A stretch of DNA of 64,000 nt from Flavobacterium humi (GTDB lineage Bacteria; Bacteroidota; Bacteroidia; Flavobacteriales; Flavobacteriaceae). The DNA lies in contig NZ_SRLH01000002.1 of the NCBI RefSeq assembly GCF_004745595.1, positions 124,001 through 188,000 on the forward strand. The letters are read 5' to 3'. The notes below the pieces were generated by a model. The model was not told the DNA's origin. It did not search any database and saw nothing but the letters and a program-made list of their open reading frames with translations. The translations under genes and the position numbers were made by a program. Positions within the stretch are counted from its first letter, which is position 1, and every line of letters begins with the position of its first letter. Below, one piece after another: positions 9,332 to 17,712 of the stretch.

Positions 9332-9411
9332 TATAGCACCACCTGTTTACCGCTCTACTTCCCAACTAAAATAATTCAAAAAAGATTTGGTAAAACTAAA
9401 AATTATCATTT

Positions 9412-9428
9412 ACTTTGTTTTTCAAAGT
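9412..9428 (+). promoter_or_regulatory. Operator copy 1 of the CreD regulon
   Basis: ACTTTG-N5-CAAAGT is a perfect 6-bp inverted repeat overlapping the -7-like element TACTTTG. It lies just before the ATG at 9436. The same palindrome with identical spacing, followed in both places by ACTTT, recurs at 11038-11054, on the other side of the winged-helix regulator gene. Confidence 0.7.
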
Positions 9429-9435
9429 ACTTTAT

Positions 9436-10044
9436 ATGGAAACCAAGAATTATCTGAAAGACATACAGGATATCAAACAAATGATGTCACAATCGACGCA
9501 ATTCATATCCTTAAGTGGTTTGTCGGGAATACTTGCCGGTATTTACGGACTGATTGGCGCGGTGTATGTGAACCAGTTGCTTTTGCACCACAAGGGAGAA
9601 TATGTCACTTTAGAAAGCAGTACTTTTAAACAAATTTTACTCACAGCGATTCTTGTGTTGGTTGCTTCTGTTGCCACCGCATCGATTATGACCATAAACA
9701 AAGCTAAAAAGCAGGGAGAAAAAGCCTGGAATCCATCTTCAAAAAGATTGCTCATCAATTTTGCCATTCCGTTATGCACAGGCGGTATTTTTACATTGCT
9801 CCTGCTCCGTCACGGTTATTACGGGCTCATTGCCCCTATCACCCTGATGTTTTACGGGCTGGCTTGCCTGAATGCCAGTAAATATACCTTGCGCGATGTT
9901 CGGTATTTAGGCATTACGGAAATTATACTGGGCTTGTTTGCTGTTGAATTTTCAGGTTACGGATTGTATTTTTGGATCTTGGGTTTCGGGATCTGCCATA
10001 TTGTTTACGGCGCCATGATGTATTACAAATACGATAGAAAATAA
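9436..10044 (+). CDS. Membrane protein, first gene of the CreD regulon
   Basis: The 202-aa protein has an amphipathic N-terminus (METKNYLKDIQDIKQMM) followed by about six hydrophobic segments, including FISLSGLSGILAGIYGLIGA and the C-terminal pair ending YFWILGFGICHIVYGAMMYY. No enzymatic motif is seen. A longer reading from a TTG at 9415 is possible, but it would start inside the operator/promoter, so ATG 9436 is chosen. Six bases separate it from the YiiX-like gene. Function is unknown; context suggests an envelope-stress role. Confidence 0.7.
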   Translation: METKNYLKDIQDIKQMMSQSTQFISLSGLSGILAGIYGLIGAVYVNQLLLHHKGEYVTLESSTFKQILLTAILVLVASVATASIMTINKAKKQGEKAWNPSSKRLLINFAIPLCTGGIFTLLLLRHGYYGLIAPITLMFYGLACLNASKYTLRDVRYLGITEIILGLFAVEFSGYGLYFWILGFGICHIVYGAMMYYKYDRK

Positions 10045-10049
10045 CCGTC

Positions 10050-10718
10050 ATGAAAAAACAAACCATCCTCTTTAGCGTCCTTGGCTTAACCATTCTCGTT
10101 TGTATTTTGGGATTGGCCAATGCCCGGAAAACGGAAGATACCTTTACAATCCTAACGGAAAAGGTCTTGGAAACCACTAAAGATGGTGATATTATTTTCC
10201 AGTCGTCACAATCGCCTCAATGCGAAGCCATCCGGATTGCTACTAATTCAAAATTCTCACACTGCGGGATCATCTACATCATAAACGGGAAACAGTATGT
10301 GTATGAAGCAGTACAACCGGTAAAACTAACGCTTCTGAAAGATTGGATTTCCGGTGGCGAAGGCCAAAAATATGTCGTAAAAAGATTGAAAAACGCTTCT
10401 CAAGTGTTAACTTCGGCCACGATTAAAAAAATGAAAGCATACGGGCAACAATTCAACAAAAAGGACTATGATTTGTATTTTGAATGGTCCGATTCCAAAA
10501 TTTATTGCTCTGAACTCGTCTGGAAAATCTATAAAAACGGTGCCGGTATCGAATTATGCCCTTTGGAAAAATTGAAGCATTTCAATTTGAAAGACCCTAA
10601 AGTCCGGGCCGTCCTGAAAGAAAGATATGGGAATAACATTCCGCTCAATGAAGATGTCGTGGCGCCGTCACAAATAGCTGGTTCTGCAGTATTAGAAACC
10701 GTAATCGATACGTATTAA
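10050..10718 (+). CDS. YiiX-like permuted papain-fold hydrolase
   Basis: The 222-aa protein has an N-terminal hydrophobic segment (about residues 5-23, signal or anchor), so it probably acts outside the cytoplasm. The permuted NlpC/P60-papain layout is visible: DGDIIFQSS, then catalytic His in FSH71CGI, and catalytic Cys in IYC153SELVWK near the C-terminal part. Related YiiX/YebB proteins are thought to be amidases or peptidases. It lies between a membrane protein and the regulator in the CreD-linked operon. Family assignment rests on the His/Cys order; substrate is unknown. Confidence 0.8.
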   Translation: MKKQTILFSVLGLTILVCILGLANARKTEDTFTILTEKVLETTKDGDIIFQSSQSPQCEAIRIATNSKFSHCGIIYIINGKQYVYEAVQPVKLTLLKDWISGGEGQKYVVKRLKNASQVLTSATIKKMKAYGQQFNKKDYDLYFEWSDSKIYCSELVWKIYKNGAGIELCPLEKLKHFNLKDPKVRAVLKERYGNNIPLNEDVVAPSQIAGSAVLETVIDTY

Positions 10719-10721
10719 AAT

Positions 10722-11018
10722 TTGAAAAATATCATCCAAAATATCAACAAAGCCTTTGACCATCGCATCCGCCTTGGCATCATGTCCATTTTGATGGTAA
10801 ACGAATCGGCTGATTTTTCGACGCTAAAAGAACTTTTAGGCGTGACAGACGGAAACCTGGCCTCGCATACCAAAGCTTTGGAATCCGAAAGTTATATTAT
10901 GATCGAAAAACAATTCATCGGCAAAAAGCCCAATACGAGTTATAAAGCGACCAAGGAAGGCCGGAAAGCTTTCCAGGAACATATTGACGCCCTTGAAAAA
11001 TTAATCCAGAAAAGCTAA
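10722..11018 (+). CDS. Winged-helix transcriptional regulator
   Basis: The 98-aa protein is a single winged-helix domain (HTH_34-like): DHRIRLGIMSILMV, then ADFSTLKELLGVTDGNLASH as the HTH, and YKATKEGRKAFQEHI as the wing and final helix. The start is a TTG three bases after the upstream stop; family members usually begin at this point. Genes of this type commonly sit beside creD in Bacteroidota. Two copies of the palindrome ACTTTG-N5-CAAAGT, before and after this operon segment, are its most likely targets. Confidence 0.8.
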   Translation: MKNIIQNINKAFDHRIRLGIMSILMVNESADFSTLKELLGVTDGNLASHTKALESESYIMIEKQFIGKKPNTSYKATKEGRKAFQEHIDALEKLIQKS

Positions 11019-11037
11019 CCTATTTTTTTATTCGTAA

Positions 11038-11054
11038 ACTTTGAAATTCAAAGT
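11038..11054 (+). promoter_or_regulatory. Operator copy 2 of the CreD regulon
   Basis: ACTTTGAAATTCAAAGT is a perfect inverted repeat (8-bp arms around one base). It shares ACTTTG-N5-CAAAGT and the downstream ACTTT with the site at 9412. It overlaps an ACTTTG promoter-like element 32 bases before the next ATG. Confidence 0.7.
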
Positions 11055-11069
11055 ACTTTTAAAATTAAA

Positions 11070-11525
11070 ATGAAAGACATAATAATTGAAATCCTTTACA
11101 AAATGATCAAAAGACCTTATCAGTTTCTGTTCAAAAAAAACACCGCCTGGAATTTATCCCTACAGGATTATCTCAACCATTCGAAAGATAGTCTTGGATT
11201 TCACCTGGGCAGTTTCCTGGTCAGGGCCAATTTTGCCATCCAACCGCAGCTTGAAGAACACGATGTATACCACGTCCTGACAAATACAGGAACGACAGTA
11301 GTGGATGAAATTGACATGCAGTTCTATTTATTGGGAAACGGCAAAAAAACACCTTTTGTATTTATCGTAATCATGACCGGTTTTCTTTTCCACATCAAAC
11401 ATCTCAAACGTTTTCTTTCCAGTTATAAAAAAGGGAAAGAAGCACACCGGTTTTATGATCTGGACTTTTCAAAAATGCTAGCCTTACCTATCGGAAATAT
11501 TCAATCTGCTTTTAATATAAAATAA
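11070..11525 (+). CDS. Coq4-like protein
   Basis: The 151-aa protein carries H64-D-V-Y-H68 followed after eleven residues by E80, exactly the HDxxHx11E metal-binding signature of the COQ4 ubiquinone-biosynthesis family. Surrounding residues (LGFHLGSFLVRANFAIQ) look like a helical scaffold, and the C-terminal part has a basic, amphipathic helix. Flavobacteria generally use menaquinone, so a classical role in ubiquinone synthesis is unlikely. It is the first gene after operator copy 2, two bases before a small membrane protein and ahead of creD. Family call is from the motif only. Confidence 0.65.
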   Translation: MKDIIIEILYKMIKRPYQFLFKKNTAWNLSLQDYLNHSKDSLGFHLGSFLVRANFAIQPQLEEHDVYHVLTNTGTTVVDEIDMQFYLLGNGKKTPFVFIVIMTGFLFHIKHLKRFLSSYKKGKEAHRFYDLDFSKMLALPIGNIQSAFNIK

Positions 11526-11527
11526 TT

Positions 11528-11830
11528 ATGAAAACACTAACCTGGCTCCACACGATCTCCTTTTCCACATTATTTGCGCTTGGCACGTTTCTCATCGGGA
11601 CAATGCTTTTCCTGTATTACATCCTTTTTCCCAGCCAAATGGTACTGGTAATGGGCTTTTTGTATGTAGTTGCTGCATTCTTTTTTAACCTGATCATCCT
11701 GATGCATCTCATCAGCCGGCTAATTTTTGCTCCTTTTGAAAGAACCGAAAACACGATCCGGATCCTAATCCTGCTGAGCAACATCCCGATTGCCTTCCTC
11801 TATTTCGATCTTATCATCAATCATAATTAA
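11528..11830 (+). CDS. Small three-helix membrane protein
   Basis: The 100-aa protein consists almost entirely of three hydrophobic segments (about residues 11-32, 37-60 and 75-95) joined by short loops, so it is an integral inner-membrane protein. It starts two bases after the Coq4-like gene and is followed by creD after 28 bases. No family is recognised. Confidence 0.65.
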   Translation: MKTLTWLHTISFSTLFALGTFLIGTMLFLYYILFPSQMVLVMGFLYVVAAFFFNLIILMHLISRLIFAPFERTENTIRILILLSNIPIAFLYFDLIINHN

Positions 11831-11858
11831 TACTATTTCAATCTAAATACTTTAAAAA

Positions 11859-13226
11859 ATGGAAAATCAAACAGAAAACAACAGTCAGAACAAAGGTTCT
11901 TTTTTTCAGTCGACAACAGCCAAAATGATGATGGTAGGCCTACTTACCCTCGTATTGCTCATCCCGCTGGAATTTGTAAAAGACCTGATATCGGAACGTT
12001 CCCAACGCAAACAGGAAGTAGTCGATGAAGTAACACAGCTTTGGGGGAAAGATGTAGTCTTTTATGGCCCGATATTGAAAATCCCTTATAAATCGTACCA
12101 GGAATACAATGTGACAAACCCTAAGACCAAGACCGTCACTATTGAAAGAAGCGCCACAATCGAATATGCTTATTTTTTCCCGGAAAAACTAAACAATACA
12201 TCGGAAGTGAAAAAAAACACCTCTTTAAAGCGAGGCATTTACAACAATGTGGTTTTTACGGCCAATATGCATTTTGATGGTTCATTCGCCAAGCCTGATT
12301 ATGCCAAATTGGGCCTCAAAGAAGAAGACCTGCTTTGGGATAAAGCCACAATTATGGTCAAAACAACAAATCTGAAAAGTGTCAAAAGTGATTTGAATAT
12401 ACGCCTGAACCAGCAAAAACTGGATTTTGAATCCAAACCGGCAGAAGACACTTTTTACGGTACTTTGGAAACTCCGGCTTTCAATTACAAAACCCTGGCC
12501 AGCAAAGAAACGATCCGCTTCGACCTACTGATGCAATACAACGGAAGCAATAGCGTCAAATTCATCCCGGTAGGGAAAACAACGGTTATAAACATTAATT
12601 CCGACTGGGATTCCCCAAGTTTCGAAGGAACTTTTGCCGCGAACGACACGACAAAGACCATAGGAAAAAAAGGGTTTCATGCTGATTGGAAAATATTGGA
12701 CATCAACCGATCTTTTTCGCAACAGTATACCGAAAAAATCCCGAACCTGAACGAATATTCTTTTGGCGTAAAACTCATTGAAACCGTTGACGAATACCAG
12801 CAAAACGAGCGTGCTTCCAAATACGGTTTCCTTGTAATCGGTTTGACATTCCTGATTTTCTTCTTAATACAATCCATCAGTAAGATAAGCATCCATATCT
12901 TCCAATACAGCATGATCGGGCTGGCGCTCATCATGTTTTATACTTTGCTGATTTCCATTACGGAACATTCGAGTTTCACACTGGCCTATCTTGTAGCAGG
13001 AACTTCTGTAATTACCATGCTGGTCCTCTATTCGGTTTCTATTTTAAAAAACAGGAAATTCCCAATGTTTATAGGACTTTCGTTAACGGCTTTGTATACT
13101 TTCATTTATGTTATCATACAACTGGAAAATTATGCCCTTTTGGTAGGCAGTACCGGCTTATTCCTGATTCTTGGAGCAGTCATGTATTTTTCGAGGAAAA
13201 TAGACTGGAACAATTCAAACGCCTAA
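11859..13226 (+). CDS. creD: CreD-family inner-membrane protein
   Basis: The 455-aa protein has the CreD layout. A first transmembrane helix (MMMVGLLTLVLLIPLEF) precedes the family sequence LISERSQRKQEVVDEVTQLWG. A large periplasmic domain follows (about residues 50-315), then a C-terminal block of about six transmembrane helices. CreD proteins respond to cell-envelope stress in proteobacteria and are linked to colicin and beta-lactam responses; in Bacteroidota they usually sit beside a winged-helix regulator, as here. It is the last gene of its transcript and ends at a bidirectional terminator. Confidence 0.9.
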   Translation: MENQTENNSQNKGSFFQSTTAKMMMVGLLTLVLLIPLEFVKDLISERSQRKQEVVDEVTQLWGKDVVFYGPILKIPYKSYQEYNVTNPKTKTVTIERSATIEYAYFFPEKLNNTSEVKKNTSLKRGIYNNVVFTANMHFDGSFAKPDYAKLGLKEEDLLWDKATIMVKTTNLKSVKSDLNIRLNQQKLDFESKPAEDTFYGTLETPAFNYKTLASKETIRFDLLMQYNGSNSVKFIPVGKTTVININSDWDSPSFEGTFAANDTTKTIGKKGFHADWKILDINRSFSQQYTEKIPNLNEYSFGVKLIETVDEYQQNERASKYGFLVIGLTFLIFFLIQSISKISIHIFQYSMIGLALIMFYTLLISITEHSSFTLAYLVAGTSVITMLVLYSVSILKNRKFPMFIGLSLTALYTFIYVIIQLENYALLVGSTGLFLILGAVMYFSRKIDWNNSNA

Positions 13227-13233
13227 TAAAAAG

Positions 13234-13263
13234 AAAAAGCCCTGTCATCCAGGGCTTTTTTTT
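13234..13263. terminator. Bidirectional terminator between creD and M28 peptidase
   Basis: AAAAAGCCCTG and CAGGGCTTTTT pair around TCATC. A T-run follows on the plus strand and an A-run precedes it, so it can stop both convergent transcripts. The stop codon of the minus-strand gene lies inside its T-tract. Confidence 0.85.
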
Positions 13264-14635
13264 ATTCAATTCCATAAGTATCAATGAGATAAATCAACGA
13301 TGTCATGGTAGCGGCTCCCAGTTCGAGCTCTCTTTTGTTTACAGCGTCAAAAGTGTCGTTTTGGGCATGGTGGTAATCAAAATAACGCTGCGGATCAGGA
13401 AGCAAGCCGGCCTTAACGATCTTGGAAGATGTAAGCGGCTCAATATCGGAACCTGCATGTCCTTCGGAAAAAACATGGACATAATACGGCTCGAAAAGAT
13501 TTTTCCAGGCTGTTATCTTCTTGAAATTGACAGCATCGCTTTGCAGTGAAAAACCTCTTGGTGCAAATCCGCCCGAATCGCTTTCCATCGCAAAAATATG
13601 GTTTTCGTTATTCTTTAAAGCCAATTCCTGGTACTTTTGTCCTCCTCTGCCTCCATTTTCCTCATTCATAAACAAGACAACCCTAAGCGTATTTTTCGGT
13701 TTAAAACCAATGTTTTTAAATATATTGGCCACTTCCATACTTTGGACACAGCCGGCGCCGTCATCGTGCGAACCGTCTGCAAGATCCCAGGAATCCAGAT
13801 GGCCGCCAACCACCATCACTTTTTCCGGATGCTCGCTACCTTTGATTTCCCCAACGACATTATAGGACAATACATCGGCTTCTTTTCGGCAGGATTGTTT
13901 AAAATGAAAGAGCAGTTTCGGGTTGTTTTTGAGTGTTTTGCTTAATAATTCGGCACCATTTGTACTAATGGCGGCTGCCGGGATATATTGGCTTTCCGGG
14001 ATATCTCCATAACCCATCCATCCTGTATGCGGAAAATCGTCCAAACGCAAGGTCAGTGAGCGCACAATAGCACCAACTGCACCATATTTCGAGGCTTCTT
14101 TGGCTCCTGCCCTTCTTTGGTCTCCCGCTTCAAAATAAGAATGGAAGGTTTCGATTTTAGAAGCCTCCATCGGACGGTTAAAAAAAATGATTTTCCCTTT
14201 GATTTTATCTGTTCCCAATGCTTTCAGTTCCTCTAAAGACTGTACTTCTATAATTTCAGCGGTGATTCCGGCTTTTGGAGTAGCAATTGAACCGCCCAAA
14301 GCACAAACAGGCACTGCGGTTTTTTTCTTCCCATCTAGGAAATAACCGATTTCTTTCTCGCCCCGGACCCATTTCGGTACCATGACTTCCTGAAGGTATA
14401 CTTTATCAAAAGCCTCTGAAGATTCCATTTGGAGTTTGGTATAGGCAACCGCTTTTTGGGCACCTTCCGAACCTGATAACCTGGAACCGACAACATTGGA
14501 CAAATGATCCAGCCAGTTGTAACATTTTGATTCTGTCAAAGCAGATTTATAGATAGCAGCCAATTGCTTTTCATCCGGATTTTGAGCGAACCCAACAATA
14601 GAATTCAATAGGAAAAGGGCAATGATTTTTTTCAT
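13262..14635 (-). CDS. Secreted M28-family metallopeptidase with PA domain
   Basis: The 457-aa protein has a signal peptide (cleavage near FAQ, residue 18). A protease-associated insert lies in the first half (about residues 120-250). The di-zinc M28 catalytic domain follows: GGHLDSWDLADGSHDDGAG supplies the first His and Asp, FMNEENGGRGG the Glu pair, MESDSGGF the next Asp and FDYHHAQNDTFD the last His. It is probably an exported aminopeptidase or carboxypeptidase. It converges on creD and shares the terminator. It is preceded on the same strand by a dehydrogenase with its own terminator. Confidence 0.88.
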   Translation of the reverse strand: MKKIIALFLLNSIVGFAQNPDEKQLAAIYKSALTESKCYNWLDHLSNVVGSRLSGSEGAQKAVAYTKLQMESSEAFDKVYLQEVMVPKWVRGEKEIGYFLDGKKKTAVPVCALGGSIATPKAGITAEIIEVQSLEELKALGTDKIKGKIIFFNRPMEASKIETFHSYFEAGDQRRAGAKEASKYGAVGAIVRSLTLRLDDFPHTGWMGYGDIPESQYIPAAAISTNGAELLSKTLKNNPKLLFHFKQSCRKEADVLSYNVVGEIKGSEHPEKVMVVGGHLDSWDLADGSHDDGAGCVQSMEVANIFKNIGFKPKNTLRVVLFMNEENGGRGGQKYQELALKNNENHIFAMESDSGGFAPRGFSLQSDAVNFKKITAWKNLFEPYYVHVFSEGHAGSDIEPLTSSKIVKAGLLPDPQRYFDYHHAQNDTFDAVNKRELELGAATMTSLIYLIDTYGIE

Positions 14636-14675
14636 TTTTGGATTTTATTTTTAGAGAATAGTAAAGTAACAAAAT

Positions 14676-14701
14676 AAAAAAATCCCGACAAAATCGGGAC
14701 T
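14676..14701 (-). terminator. Rho-independent terminator (minus strand)
   Basis: TCCCGA (14683-14688) and TCGGGA (14694-14699) form a stem around CAAAA. On the minus strand the stem is followed by a run of seven T. It ends the dehydrogenase transcript. Confidence 0.85.
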
Positions 14702-14707
14702 TTATAT

Positions 14708-15910
14708 TTATTTGCCATCTGCATAATCCTGCAGGTACTGAAACCTTTCTGTGAGTTTTCCGTTTTCGGTGATTTTGGCTCTTTGCAGTATTCCGTCCTT
14801 GTCATTGTTGTAAAAAGCAGGGATGACATGCTCCAGGAACATTTCCCCGAAACCTTCGCTTGCATCTTTAGGCAGCTCGCAAGGCAGGTTGTCTACTGCC
14901 ATGACTACAATGGCAGCAGGATGCATATAATCCGCTTCCTTATGCTCGCTTGGCAAATAGCCATACAATGGTTCTGCAATGGTTGAAGCGCGTAGCGTAC
15001 AGGCAATTGGGCCATCTACATCACAGGAAATATCGGCAACGACTTTTATTTTGTTACCTGCCGCCTTGAGCATTTCCCTGGTTAAGATAACCGGAGCACC
15101 GTTTCCGTAAAAATGCCCGGCCATAAATACATCTGAAACTTTGGTAAAACGCTCAAAATCTGAGGTATATTCCTGAGGATTGGTATAAAAATCTTTTTTA
15201 TCGTATGGTTTTCCGTCAATTCTTTTGTTGTAATCCTCCAAATCCAGGTGCGTATAAACCGGGACATCGTAGCTTTTAGATAAATAATCGCTAATGGAAA
15301 CTTCCTTGATTTTCATGGCATCGAGCATCTCTTTGGCGCCCAGCCCAACTTTACCATGCCCGGTAAGCACGATTTTGATTGGAGGCAATACCGGCCTGCG
15401 CAAACGTTCTACCAAAGCATTTTTATCGGCCAATGTTTCGGCTTTAGCCAAATTAAACAGCTCATACTTCATCCCGAAAGCCCGGATTCCGTTATAAGCT
15501 CCAACAATTCCTGCATAACGGCCAAAACCGATCAGCCTGTGGTTGGTTTCGTTCACTACCGTTTCATGGTCATACAATTCGATGTTTTTTTCCAGGCAGG
15601 CCACTAACAATTTTCTGTTATATGGCTGTTTTTTAATGGTATGCGAGAAAAAGAAATATTTTTTATTTGGAATCAAGGCATCGGTAGGCACTTCTTTCAC
15701 CCCGATTAAAACGTCGCAATCCGAAACATCCTCAGTTACTTCAAACCCTAAATCACTGTAAAGCGAATCAGGAAAAACACGGATATCGGAAGATTCTACC
15801 TTGATTTCCGCCAACGGAAACTGTTCTTTGAGTTTAACCAGCTCTTCAGGGGTAAAAACAACGCGTCTGTCCGGCGGGTTTTTTCTTTCTTTTATAATGC
15901 CAAATTTCAT
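14708..15910 (-). CDS. Alanine dehydrogenase/saccharopine dehydrogenase-like NAD(P) oxidoreductase
   Basis: The 400-aa protein begins MKFGIIKERKNPPDRRVVF, the AlaDH/PNT N-terminal pattern with catalytic Lys/Arg. It contains GVKEVP, FFSHTIKKQPYN and a Rossmann dinucleotide-binding glycine motif (VLTGHGKVGLGAKEML). The order FSH(T)xK and the long insert resemble fungal-type lysine-forming saccharopine dehydrogenases as much as alanine dehydrogenases, so the substrate is left open. A good promoter precedes it (CAAATATA on the plus strand at 15969-15976, TTG 19 bases further upstream). It has its own terminator. Confidence 0.8.
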   Translation of the reverse strand: MKFGIIKERKNPPDRRVVFTPEELVKLKEQFPLAEIKVESSDIRVFPDSLYSDLGFEVTEDVSDCDVLIGVKEVPTDALIPNKKYFFFSHTIKKQPYNRKLLVACLEKNIELYDHETVVNETNHRLIGFGRYAGIVGAYNGIRAFGMKYELFNLAKAETLADKNALVERLRRPVLPPIKIVLTGHGKVGLGAKEMLDAMKIKEVSISDYLSKSYDVPVYTHLDLEDYNKRIDGKPYDKKDFYTNPQEYTSDFERFTKVSDVFMAGHFYGNGAPVILTREMLKAAGNKIKVVADISCDVDGPIACTLRASTIAEPLYGYLPSEHKEADYMHPAAIVVMAVDNLPCELPKDASEGFGEMFLEHVIPAFYNNDKDGILQRAKITENGKLTERFQYLQDYADGK

Positions 15911-15968
15911 ATAACTTCTTGATTTTAAATGTTTAAAATAATTATAACTAATTATTTAATATTTGTTA

Positions 15969-15998
15969 CAAATATAACAATTACATCATATGAAACAA
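15969..15998 (-). promoter_or_regulatory. Promoter of the dehydrogenase gene
   Basis: Read on the minus strand, TTG (complement of 15996-15998) is followed after 19 bases by TATATTTG (complement of 15969-15976), a good match to the Bacteroidota promoter TTTG...TAnnTTTG. Confidence 0.7.
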
Positions 15999-16023
15999 GT
16001 CAAAATAAATAGTTTTAACCTAT

Positions 16024-16052
16024 TTTGAATGTCAATACTTTATTTATATTTG
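16024..16052 (+). promoter_or_regulatory. Promoter of the serine hydrolase gene
   Basis: TTTG at 16024-16027, a 17-base spacer and TATATTTG at 16045-16052 make a strong Bacteroidota promoter. Transcription would start near 16059, which fixes the translation start at ATG 16071. Confidence 0.75.
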
Positions 16053-16070
16053 TTAGGTAAGCACTTCAAA

Positions 16071-17279
16071 ATGACATCAAAACTAAACATACGACTTATC
16101 CTACTTTTAGCTTCGCTAACTATCTGTTTTTCATGCACTGAGAAAAAAAAGGCATTGAAAACAAAAGAGGAAATGAAAGTAGGTTCCGTATACTCGATGC
16201 AGCCGTTTTCCGGTAATTTGCCCGAGGTCAGCCCGGCAGATAAAACCCGGCTACAGCATACTATCCAGCAATTTTATGATAAAATCTATGTTCCGAATAA
16301 TTTTTCAGGTAGTTTCCTGGTCGCCAAGAACGGGCATATCGTTTTTGAAAAATACCGGGGCATGTCCAATTTTGAAAACAAGGACACTATTACTTCGGAA
16401 ACACCTTTGCATATTGCCTCATTAAGCAAGGTACTTACGGCTACGGCTGTTTTGCTACTGGTTGATTCGAAAAAAATCGATCTGGACCAAAAGGTAAATA
16501 CCATCCTGGAAGGTTTCCCTTATGAGGAAATAACGGTACGGACCTTATTGAACCATCGCAGCGGGCTAAGGAATTACAGCTATTTTACAGACAAAAACAA
16601 TGTCTGGAACAAGCGGGACACACTGCACAACAGCGATTTAATCCCTTTCATCATCAAAAATAACATAGAACTGGAGTTTAAGCCTGATTCCCGTTTTAGC
16701 TATTGCAATACCAATTATTCTTTCCTGGCTTTAATCATCGAGAAAATAACAAAAATGGATTATCGTACCGCGATGAAAAAACTCATTTTTGAGCCTCTTG
16801 ACATGAAAAACACCTTTGTTTTTGATTTGAAAAAAGATGGAAATACGGCCAGCCAATCTTATAAAGGGAATAAAATAAAATACCCGCTGAACTACCTGGA
16901 TGACATTTATGGGGATAAAAACATTTTTTCCACACCGAGGGATTTGTTGAAATTTGACATGGCAACCTACAACCCGGCCTTTTTAAACAAAAAACTGCTC
17001 AAGGAAGTATTCAAAGGATACAGTTATGAAAGCAGGGGCACCAGGAATTATGGACTCGGCATCCGGATGTTTGAGTGGGAAGATGGCAAAAAAATGTTTT
17101 ACCACAACGGATGGTGGCACGGCAGTACTTCGGCCTACATCAAATTAAAAGACGAAAAAGCGACATTAATCTGTATTTCAAATAAATACACGCGATGCAC
17201 TTACAGATTAAAGCTCCTATCCAGTCTTTTTGGGAATTATCCTTTTGAATTAAAGGGCAAAGACGAAACTTTGGAATAA
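16071..17279 (+). CDS. Serine hydrolase lipoprotein, class C beta-lactamase fold
   Basis: The 402-aa protein starts MTSKLNIRLILLLASLTICF followed by a lipobox Cys, so it is an exported lipoprotein. The penicilloyl-serine transferase triad is visible: S117-L-S-K120, Y211-C-N213 and H345-N-G, the last replacing KTG as in class C-like and esterase members. It could be a D-aminopeptidase, esterase or PBP-like protein; a true beta-lactamase is not proven. An upstream ATG at 16029 is rejected because it lies inside the promoter. ssrA follows on the same strand with its own promoter. Confidence 0.85.
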   Translation: MTSKLNIRLILLLASLTICFSCTEKKKALKTKEEMKVGSVYSMQPFSGNLPEVSPADKTRLQHTIQQFYDKIYVPNNFSGSFLVAKNGHIVFEKYRGMSNFENKDTITSETPLHIASLSKVLTATAVLLLVDSKKIDLDQKVNTILEGFPYEEITVRTLLNHRSGLRNYSYFTDKNNVWNKRDTLHNSDLIPFIIKNNIELEFKPDSRFSYCNTNYSFLALIIEKITKMDYRTAMKKLIFEPLDMKNTFVFDLKKDGNTASQSYKGNKIKYPLNYLDDIYGDKNIFSTPRDLLKFDMATYNPAFLNKKLLKEVFKGYSYESRGTRNYGLGIRMFEWEDGKKMFYHNGWWHGSTSAYIKLKDEKATLICISNKYTRCTYRLKLLSSLFGNYPFELKGKDETLE

Positions 17280-17297
17280 TAATTGATATAATTTAAC

Positions 17298-17305
17298 TAC
17301 TTTTG
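17298..17305 (+). promoter_or_regulatory. -7 promoter element of ssrA
   Basis: TACTTTTG is a perfect TAnnTTTG element 13 bases before the predicted tmRNA 5' end. Confidence 0.75.
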
Positions 17306-17318
17306 TAAACTCATTTAT

Positions 17319-17712
17319 GGGGTCGACTGGTTTTGACAGCAAGTCGAATTGAATTGTAAGCATGTTGAGCATTGAGGTGTTGCTCATTAATATAATGTCT
17401 CAAAATTTTACACGGCGAAAATAATTACGCTTTAGCTGCTTAATCTGAATCATAGTAAGATTTGCCTCGTTCCTACAAGGTAGGAAAGCTGGATTCTCCT
17501 GAAAAGCCTTGGTTTATGGCGTTTCGCAAAGGGGAACCGTAAAAGTAAACCTAGAAACGGTAATGCTTTAAATCCGTTTTGACACTGATAAAGCTAAGTA
17601 GTGTGTTGCTGTTCCTGGCATAGCACACTATCGAAAATCTAATCAGGAACTAAACATGTAGAAAGCTCTTTAGTTGCTTGTTTGGACCCGAGTTCGATTC
17701 TCGGCGACTCCA
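17319..17712 (+). ncRNA. ssrA: Transfer-messenger RNA (tmRNA)
   Basis: The tRNA-like ends pair: GGGGTCG at 17319 with CGACTCC at 17705-17711 (one G-U), followed by discriminator A at 17712. The T-arm GTTCGATTC is at 17692-17700. The tag reading frame starts with GGC at 17414 and encodes GENNYALAA, followed by TAA at 17441-17443; the peptide ends in the ALAA degradation signal. The 3' CCA is not encoded (CTGG follows), so it must be added post-transcriptionally. tmRNA rescues ribosomes stalled on broken mRNAs. Its 3' end is the integration site of the mobile element to the right. Confidence 0.95.
17670..17712. other. Left attachment junction (attL) inside the 3' end of ssrA
   Basis: The last 43 bases of ssrA are also the last codons of the element's serine recombinase on the other strand, which read VAENRTRVQTSN before the stop. 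This places the element boundary within or right at the tmRNA 3' end. The exact crossover dinucleotide cannot be fixed because attR and attB are not in the window. Confidence 0.6.

Noticed and set aside
9415..9435. N-terminal extension of the membrane protein from a TTG start
   Set aside because: It would begin inside the promoter/operator; ATG 9436 is a better start.
9203..9629. Small plus-strand ORFs of 80-84 codons after the outer-membrane protein
   Set aside because: They run through a clear terminator and promoter and overlap a better gene.
16029..16070. 14-residue extension of the serine hydrolase
   Set aside because: It lies across the -7 element TATATTTG; the lipoprotein signal starts at ATG 16071.
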